NCBI RefSeq assembly: GCF_023343835.1
Contig: NC_064443.1
Coordinates: forward strand, 13,020,001 to 13,084,000
From: Lagopus muta
Lineage: Eukaryota > Chordata > Aves > Galliformes > Phasianidae
DNA length: 64,000 bases
Reading direction: 5' to 3'
The position numbers and the translations under genes are program-made. This document shows, in pieces, positions 11,401 through 20,400 of this stretch; the stretch's first letter is position 1; every line of letters begins with the position of its first letter. The notes beneath the pieces were generated by a model. It worked only from the letters and a program-made list of their open reading frames with translations. It had not been told where the DNA came from and made no database searches.

Positions 11401-14400
11401 ATCAACCTCTCAGTGAAAAATTGCCCCATGATATCTGATCTAAATAGATGTGATCAAATGCTTGATGGTCAATATACCTATTTTGCAGTGTGTGCTCTTT
11501 TAAATGCCTGTGAAGGCAAGCACTGTACATTATTAAGACAGCAGTGCTGCCCTATGGATGCAGGGAGACGTGAGTTGGCTTAGCCTACATTTGAAGCGTG
11601 CTCTAATCAAAAAATCCTAGTTGCATTAGCAGCATGATGCTGAGCTGCTGAGCATTGCACTGATGAGGCTGTGCAATTCCTGGTTCTGAAGCCTGATTTC
11701 CTGCCCATTCAGCACACGGGGAGGGCAGGATCACCTCCACTGGCAACCAGAAAGTTCCTAGAAAACTGAAGTATTTTGTTCAGGAATTTTCATGATTGAG
11801 GCTAGCAGTGAACTGAAAGTCTAGGAATAGGTGCATTTGTTTAGTTCTGTTCTGCTGTTGTGTTTAGTGTGGCTTGGCTGTATTACATGGGTTTCTCTTA
11901 CGTTTTTCATAGTGCTGGTGTTGGCAGAACTGGAACCTACATTGTGATTGACAGTATGCTGCAACAGATAAAAGACAAAAGCACAGTTAATGTCCTGGGT
12001 TTCCTCAAACATATCAGGACACAGCGCAACTACCTCGTCCAGACAGAGGTAAAGATTGCAGTGGGGCTCAGTGTATGGCCATATTCATTTTTATGTTGCA
12101 GTCAAAGAGCAAATAGATTTTTCAGTTACATCCCTGTAAGTATTGAATATATCACCAGATATTTGTTGCACTGAAATGCCTCTCTTTTTCTAGACCAGAA
12201 ACTTCAGATTTTGCTTATGACTTTTTCAGAGCTGTGTGTGTTAACACTTGCGAGTGGTTGTTTTTTTTTATTTGGCCATATTTGCATGTGTGGGTTATTT
12301 TGCATACCCTCCTTCGGTGCTCTACCCCTCAGTTAAAGCCAGCCATTTAGTTTATTCCAAGTGCTTACCTGACATGCTTTGTTTATCTAGGAGCAGTACA
12401 TTTTTATTCATGATGCCTTGTTGGAAGCCATCCTTGGGAAGGAGACTGAAGTATCTGCAAACCAGCTGCATAGTTATGTTAACAGCATCCTCATACCTGG
12501 CATAGGAGGGAAGACACGATTAGAAAAACAATTCAAGGTAAGGCTTATCACTCCCATCCAGAGGGACCTAATTTCTCCACTTTGTGTTGCTTGGCATGCC
12601 TTCCCTGTTTGTTGTCATAGATAATGAACCTAACCAGAACACTTGATTAGCACAGCAGAGCATCTTGGGAAGTTCAGGGCGCAACAAGTCAGCCATGCTT
12701 CTGGGAATCAGCACTAATGCTCTTGAAGTCAAAGGTGCAAAGAGGAACACGAGCATTGCTTTGAAGCGTGCTGCTGATAGTCTCCTCATTTTGAAGGAGC
12801 TGAGTGTTCCTGGGCCTGTGGGTAATTTGGCTGGAGGTCTTACTCAAAACAGTGATTCTTGTGCATATATATATGGAGAAAGAAATGAGATGAGGTTCTT
12901 AGTGCAACTCACTATTTCCATGATGTAGATAAATAATTTAAAATGTTTTAACATCAAGAAACACAACATGCCTTTCCATTGCTAATAGCTGTGCCTGCTG
13001 CTTTTCCCTACTGTATTATAGCTGCATTCATCGTGGCCAAAGTAAAATTATTTGCTTGGATCTATATGAAACCTACAATTTTCTGATTGCGTTTTTTGAA
13101 TGCATTTATCATTTTTTTTGTGGGACTGCATTTCATATCATCATACGTGATGTCAGTTCTCACACCTAAACTCAGTTTAATGACCACATAAGGAACTGAA
13201 GCTGTTAAATTTTAACAGGTGAAAAGCTATTCAAAAAATGAACAAGGTGGTCTCAGAATGCACTTGTAGAAATGTCAGTACTCTCAATCAAGAAAGACAT
13301 TCCAGGTGCATAATTACTACATCAAAGAAACAAGCACAGAAGTGTGCACACACACGCAGGAGAGAAAGACACTTTATTAGAAAAGAATTATTCCACTGCT
13401 ATAAAAAATATCAAGTTATAAGGATGAAGATGTTTTCTTATGACTTATGGCAAAATTTGCAAATTGGAGGTGCCATTTTCCAAAATACTTACTTACTCTG
13501 CTGGAGCTGCACAAGTGTTTAGAAACTCTGGAACTTCCAGTGTAACAATGCCAGTACGTAGATGAGTGAAGTGCTGTCGTGATTAGAATGGGTTTGAAAC
13601 TGGGACTAAGAAAGCAGTGATTATTAAATTTCTCCCTGATTTCTGCTGCTGCTTTAGAGCTGGCAGAAAATAACTCGTGCTCATGCCTTGGTGCAGAAGT
13701 TCACCTACAACCGACTGAGAGTAAAATTACCCTGAGTAATGAGTTGCTGGTGCAAGAGATGGAAAAGCCACCTTCACCCTTCTTGCTCTGGGAGAGTCCC
13801 CCATACGCTGAGGGAATATTCAAGGACAAATCTGCCTCTCTGACTTTTCATTGTGCCTGGAATGAATTTAGCAGAGCAGATAACACAACTCTTAGCCTCA
13901 AATCTCTGCTGCTGGTGTGCTAAGTTCCCAAAAGGCCTGGCAGAAAAAAAAGGTATTCTGGAGGAATTATCTTGCTTTCATTTTGAAAGAAAACATGAAA
14001 GTTTGTGTGGTTGGTTTTTTTTTTTCCATAGTTTTATTTTGCTAGCTTTTGTTCCTCGAGACTTGCTTCCAACTGAACGGATCTGCAAGTCTTTGAAATA
14101 TATTCTCAAAGATAACTAAACGTACTGTTCTGTAAAAATGCATTTTGATGGAACTTCATTTTCAGGATGCTTCAAAGCTAAGAGCTGTAGAGATCTTTTT
14201 AGCCATTAAACAAATTGTATGAAAAGATGATTTCCATTGGCATCTTGAGTACTTTAAACAAGTTTAACAACACGATGTATTCTTGTACTGATGCTTCTTC
14301 CCGGGAGTTGGCAAAGAAACCACCTCTCTTCAGGTAGAGTGCTGTGAGGACTGACTTACTACTTTATTCTCTTTCAGCTGGTTACACAGTGTAATGCAAA

Positions 14401-17400
14401 ATATGTGGAATGCTTCAGTGCTCAGAAAGACTGCAACAAAGAGAAGAACAGGAACTCATCAGTCGTGCCATGTAAGATCTCACCTTCGGTTTGATCACTG
14501 CCTAGCATAACTTCTTGCAGTGAACACTTCCTGTGTTATGCATGAAAAGGCGTAGCCACAAGGAAGAACAAGTGTGATCTGTATAGACCAAGCTGTCTTG
14601 CTTTTGCAAAATTACTCTGAAATGGAATGAAAGAAAATAGTTATGGTGTCAGTTAGATATACTGTCCAAGTGAAATGTTAATGTGAAGTGCTTAAGAATT
14701 TGAATAATTAGGTGGAGGATAAACCTATGGAATACTGTGATAATTACTTTGATGCAGCTCTCAGCTCAGGTGAGATCTCCCAGAGTGATTGGCACAAGTG
14801 TTTTCATGATGTACTTTGTAGTACATTTGTTTTCTGTGTGCAAGCCTTCCTCAGGTTTGAGGGCCACAGTTTCACAGTCGTTAATATGGAATCTGTGCAC
14901 AGCTGCCTGGCAGCATGAACTTGCTAAGACCAAGCATAGTCATGATGTCATTCCCATCACGTTGCCCAGAGCACAGGGCATACAGGGTAAGCAGTGCTCA
15001 AAGTAGTGCACTGCTATATGGGCACAGGTTTTGTTATGAAGTTTGGTAACAAAAAGAGAAATTGCCAGGATATACATTATAAACAAAGGTGAATGGACTG
15101 AAATAGACTGTATGACCTCACAGATTGTGTCATGTCGCTGCAGTGATTTCAGTTTGGCAGTAGGAGCCTGTCAGTTGGGTTCAGGATGTTGTTGAACCCA
15201 ACCCTCAAACACAGAGCAGTGCAGACCTGCTGGAGAACATTTACTTGCTTCTGGGTTTTTGCCCTTGATGGAAGGGTTTTAACTGAGAAGGTTATCTCAC
15301 CTTCCGGATGGGAGGAATGAGTGGTGGCTGTGCTATGGAGAGGTGGGGAAAGCAAAATCAGTCACCTGGGTTTTTGTGCTGCTAGAAACAAATAGAATGC
15401 TACAGTCAAAAATTACCTGAAATCCCCTGTTATCACTGCATATACTGTTATTCGGTAATTCAGCCTGCTGTGAAAATCTTTGCTATAGTAAAATTTGATT
15501 CCTAAAATTACTTTGTCCTTGTGGGAATATTGTGCAACGTTCTCTTTTATATTTTGTGTTAGCAGGCAGTGCTTTAACACGGTTAAGTGCAGGCCTGCTC
15601 CTGCAGGAGATGGGAGCTGCAGTGTTTGGTTTGTTAACGTCTGAGAAATTCCTGCTTTCTGCAATGGGCCATGACCAGACTCTGATATTCTTTTATCTTT
15701 GTCTTATAGCTGAGCGTGCTAGAGTGGGCTTGGTACCACTGCCTGGAATGAAGGGAACTGATTACATTAATGCCTCTTATATCATGGTGAGGAAGCCAAC
15801 ACCTAATTACAAAGTAAAATCAATTCTGAGGTGCTAAATACCAGATGCCTGTAATTGTCTTAATTCTGTATGTAATGGCTGTGTATTAACGAATGAGATT
15901 TTAACACCTTCCCCGTAATGTAAAGCTATTAACTGTGTTTTATTAAAGATTGTTGCTTAAGAAAATTAAATACTAGATGCATTCAGATGGAATGTGTATT
16001 TTCCTGAGATACAGTCAAATAAATACTGGGATTTAGAATAAGTGAAAACAACAGGGACTTTGCTGGAAATGGCGCTACAGAAATTACAGTTTGTGCAAAA
16101 ATGTTGTGGAATAAAATGAAATAGGGTCATCATGTGTCCCCACAGATAAAATTAATGCTTCAGAAGTATTGAAGGCAATAAGTAATTGTGGTTTGTTTTG
16201 CTGGAAAAGGGCTACTACAGGAGTAACGAGTTCATCATAACCCAACATCCGCTGCCACATACAACTAAAGATTTCTGGAGAATGATCTGGGATCACAATG
16301 CACAGATCATCGTCATGCTGCCAGACAACCAGAGCCTGGTGAGTGAAGCACCTCCTTCCCTGTGTCATAGAGCAGTGACTTAGCTCAGCTGGCCACCAGG
16401 GTTGTAGAATCACAGAATCATTAAGGTTTGAAAAGACCACTAAGATCATCAAGTCCAACCATCAGCCCATCACCACTGTGCCCATTAAACCACGTCACTA
16501 AGTGCAGCATCTGCCACCTTCTTGAGCACCTCCAGGGATGGTGACTTCCCAGCTCCCTGGGCAGCCTGTTCAGTACTCTTTATAAGAAGACATTTTTCTT
16601 CATATCCAACTTGAGCCTCCCCTGGGTCACTTCATTGCGTGCTGTAGCTACTTTCCATTGAAAGCAACGCCAGTTTGCAAGTCACCTCCTCAAACTTTGT
16701 CCTAAGCTTGTTACAAAAAAGTAGGGCAAGGACTTTGAGAAGAGCAAAAATACAAAGCAAAGACATGAGAAAAGTTGCTTGTTTCCAGGAGTCTAAGGCC
16801 ATGAGGACTTAAGGCTATGAAAGGTTATAGAAGTTATTTTAATGTCAGCAAAAGTGAATGTGTATGTTAATTTGTGAGACAAAGAGAGAGAAACAGGTGA
16901 CACAAGTGAAGTGCTAATCAGTACTTCCACGTTTACTAACATGTCTCAAGAGGACACTGCAAATAATTAAGAATTAAAAGGTTTGGTTTTTTTCATACAT
17001 GCATCACTGAGGTGAACAGACAATTGTAGCTGAGAATGGTAGAGAAACCACCTCTGTTACAGCCAAAAAATAGCAGTCATGAGAGGCAGCAGTATAAATA
17101 TTATACTCAATACTAAATGTGATATCATTAAACTGAAGAGGCAGCATTGTATATGCTTCCCATGTGCAGTGCAACTGCAGGGCAAAGAGCATTCAGTGAA
17201 ATGTGATTGAATCAGAAAGTACTAATGAAACAGAGAGTGTCAGGTAGAAATGAAGAGGTTGATCTTGTCTTTAAAAGTCTGTAGACTGGCTCTGCAGAGC
17301 ACTGGACTCAGCTGTATTGCTTACAAGGACGCCTGGTGCCAGCTTTCATCTTTGGTGAGCCCAGAGCAGAGGCTGTCTACAGGGCAGTAGTGTCTGTGCT

Positions 17401-20400
17401 TTGGTTCATTGTTTGGCTTGTGACATTGGCTGCCAGGAAGGGGTGGGATGGGACCAAGACAGTATTTTCCCCTACCCTTAAAAATTCTACCCCTACATGA
17501 AGTATCTGTCTGTCTTCCACCTAGATCTGATCCAAAGACCTTCCACTGACATCCTTGAGTTTTGGCTTAAACCACAATAGGTACAAATTCAAAATAGTAA
17601 GCAATTAATTGTAAAGGTCAGTGAGTTTTTTTCTAAACAAGTGTCTAACTTTTATGAAAAACTGTGTAGGCAGGAGGTAATATAACACAAAGGTTAAGTG
17701 GAAGCGAGGTAAGAGAACCATTTCCCCATGAAACCAATTAAAAAGCAAGTGTTACCTGTTTGGACTCACAAAAGAGGGGCCTGGCAAACTTAATGACTTC
17801 TAGTAGACTAATAGTGAGTTGGTTTTAGACAAAAATACCTTTTAAATGTCAGCTCTTTATCATCTCTATGTATCAAACCAGTTTTTTGATCTGCTGGATT
17901 TTTCAGTTGCACACAAGGTATCTGAAAGTCTGCAGTAGTGTTTTTCCTTTCTTCCAGGCAGAAGATGAGTTTGTGTACTGGCCAAGTCGTGAGGAATCTA
18001 TGAACTGTGAGGCCTTTACTGTGACCCTTATCAGCAAAGACAGACTGTGCCTCTCTAACGAAGAGCAAATTATCATCCATGACTTTATCCTTGAAGCTAC
18101 CCAGGTAAAATAAACCTCCAATTTTGGGTCTTGGCTTTTCTCCAAAATGCTAGTCATGTCATTTAAATAGGGCAGAAGAAAAGTTCACTAGCAGTATTGA
18201 AAGCTGCGTACTTGTAAATGCACGTGCATGCCTGTTGCTCACAGGGGAAAGTTGTTCTCATTGACTCCTCCCTCCCACATCTTCCACTTCCAGGTGGATC
18301 CCTTTAGCTAGCGAGGCTGTAGTATTTAGTGTTTGACACATTCAAAAGTGAAAACATCATTTGTCATTCAGTAATTACAAAAGTAGATTGAATTATTCTT
18401 TGTAAAGTACACCAAGGTCCTGTTTCTGTGTATAAAATTCACAGTGTAATTGTGTGGGGCATTAATTACTGGGGATTATTTATCAAGTACATTTATTTTG
18501 AGTTAAAAGTCTGCCTCTAGTTTGGTTTCAGAATTGCAGCTAGATTTTGCTGCACAACATTGGTTTGGCAAACCCTTTTAAATGTAAATTCCTTGGCTGG
18601 TTTTCTCTTGTTTGAATTTTGACCTGTGAACTCAGAGGGAAGCCATGAAATAAAGAACAAAGTCTTTATCAATTAAAATTGCATTATTTTAGGATATTCA
18701 GCAGTACAGAGATGCTACAGTTATGTATCTTCTCTCTTCTTATATACACAGTTTGGAAGAAGATTCCTTCTCAGTGTGTAGAGGCTCTTTCTTCTTTCAT
18801 CGTGGAGTGGGTAAATGTGAAACTGAGGTAGCTAATGCTGGGGCTGATCTTTTCATTTCAGGATGACTACGTTCTGGAAGTCCGCCACTTTCAGTGTCCT
18901 AAATGGCCAAACCCAGATGCTCCCATAAGCAGTACCTTTGAACTTATCAATGTAATTAAGGAAGAGGCCTTAACGAGGGATGGCCCCACCATAGTTCATG
19001 ATGAGTATGCCATCTCTTTTCTCTCATTTATGTGAACAATATGCAGAGTTACTGAAGAGTACTTGTTAGGATTGATGTCTGTTCTTGCATGGAATGGATG
19101 GGGTTTTGTGTCTAAGGAGCAGGATCAGGGTATTTACATTTCCAGGAATTAGGTTTAAGTTGGCACTGAGGCCAAATACATTTTGTTTGTTGTAATTTTT
19201 GTGTTGGCTGTTGTCTTGGGTGGACTTAGAAAGCGAGGCTGTGTTTGCTTTGTATGCAGTTTGCACACTTCTGTACATAGAAGCGTCCCAGACAAATTCT
19301 ACAGCAGGTTTCAGAACCCAGCGGAGCCCAGGTTCAGATAAAGTCCTTGTGCGCAGTAGAGGCTTATGGAAACCAATTTCAAAGCAGACCTGAGCTCATG
19401 TCTGACAACTCGGGTTTAACATGCAGGTAAGACACAGAACAGGCTCAGCTTGGCTGTGTCTCGGGATGAGCAGCAGTATCTTGCCACAAGGATTTTAAAG
19501 TTTTCTGAGAGCAATTTTCTTTGCCTTCTTTCTTCTTTCCCAAAACATCCCGAGGGGCCATATGGTGCCAAGTGGGAGGGAGCCCGTTAACACAGGGCCA
19601 GCATGTCCCAACACTTGTCTCTTTTGTAGTGCAATGGTAGGCATTGTCTTGCCAGCTATGCTTGAATGCCCAGTTATAAAAGATGCTAAATACTGCGTTG
19701 CATATTATTGATTTGCATTCATTATGGAGCTGCAAAATACTGTTGCTGTGAAGCCAGAGCCGGAGTCTAACAGGACTGTCTTTGGAAGAAGCTGTTTCGT
19801 GGTGGGCAGAGTGCTTTCAGGAGTCACTCTGCCATTAAAATCCCAAGGCAGCCCAATTTCTGACACCGCTTGGGTTCTCCTTTGAGCGGACACCAAGGCA
19901 GTGTAAATGACTGCTAGCCCTCAGGCCCCTGCCCTGCGGTCTGTCAGCCCTTTTGCCATTGCTACAAGACAGAGTTAGTGGAAGTCTTAGAAATCTTTGC
20001 CTTTTGTGTAACAGTGTTACTGGTGCACTCTGCCATTCCAGTGTTGGGATCAGCTTTGTGTGGTTGCGTGCTCCGACCTGCTGCTGCTGCAAGAGCTCTC
20101 CCTTCATATCAGAGTTCTTCCCAAAAGGTTCCTGCAAATGGTGCCTTGGGCTGAAGGAAGTAGTTTTCCTCCCACCGTTTCCTGCCTTGCTGCCGCATGG
20201 TGTGAGCTCTGCTGGCTTTTGCTGGCACTTATTAATTCCAGGCTAGTTTTAATATTCATGCTTTGGGTAGTTTGAAGTGAGGTTTTGCTGCTCTTGCAGT
20301 ACTTAAGATTATGTTTTACAAAATTAGAACCATTATTGATTTGGGTATTCATATTAGACCTAAAGAAAAAAATCAGAATCTCATTTCTAGCAGTGCTGAG

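Noticed and set aside
13320-13525. Open frame of 94 codons with basic residues near 13238-13522
   Set aside because: It lies inside a PTPRG intron with no splice support or recognisable homology.
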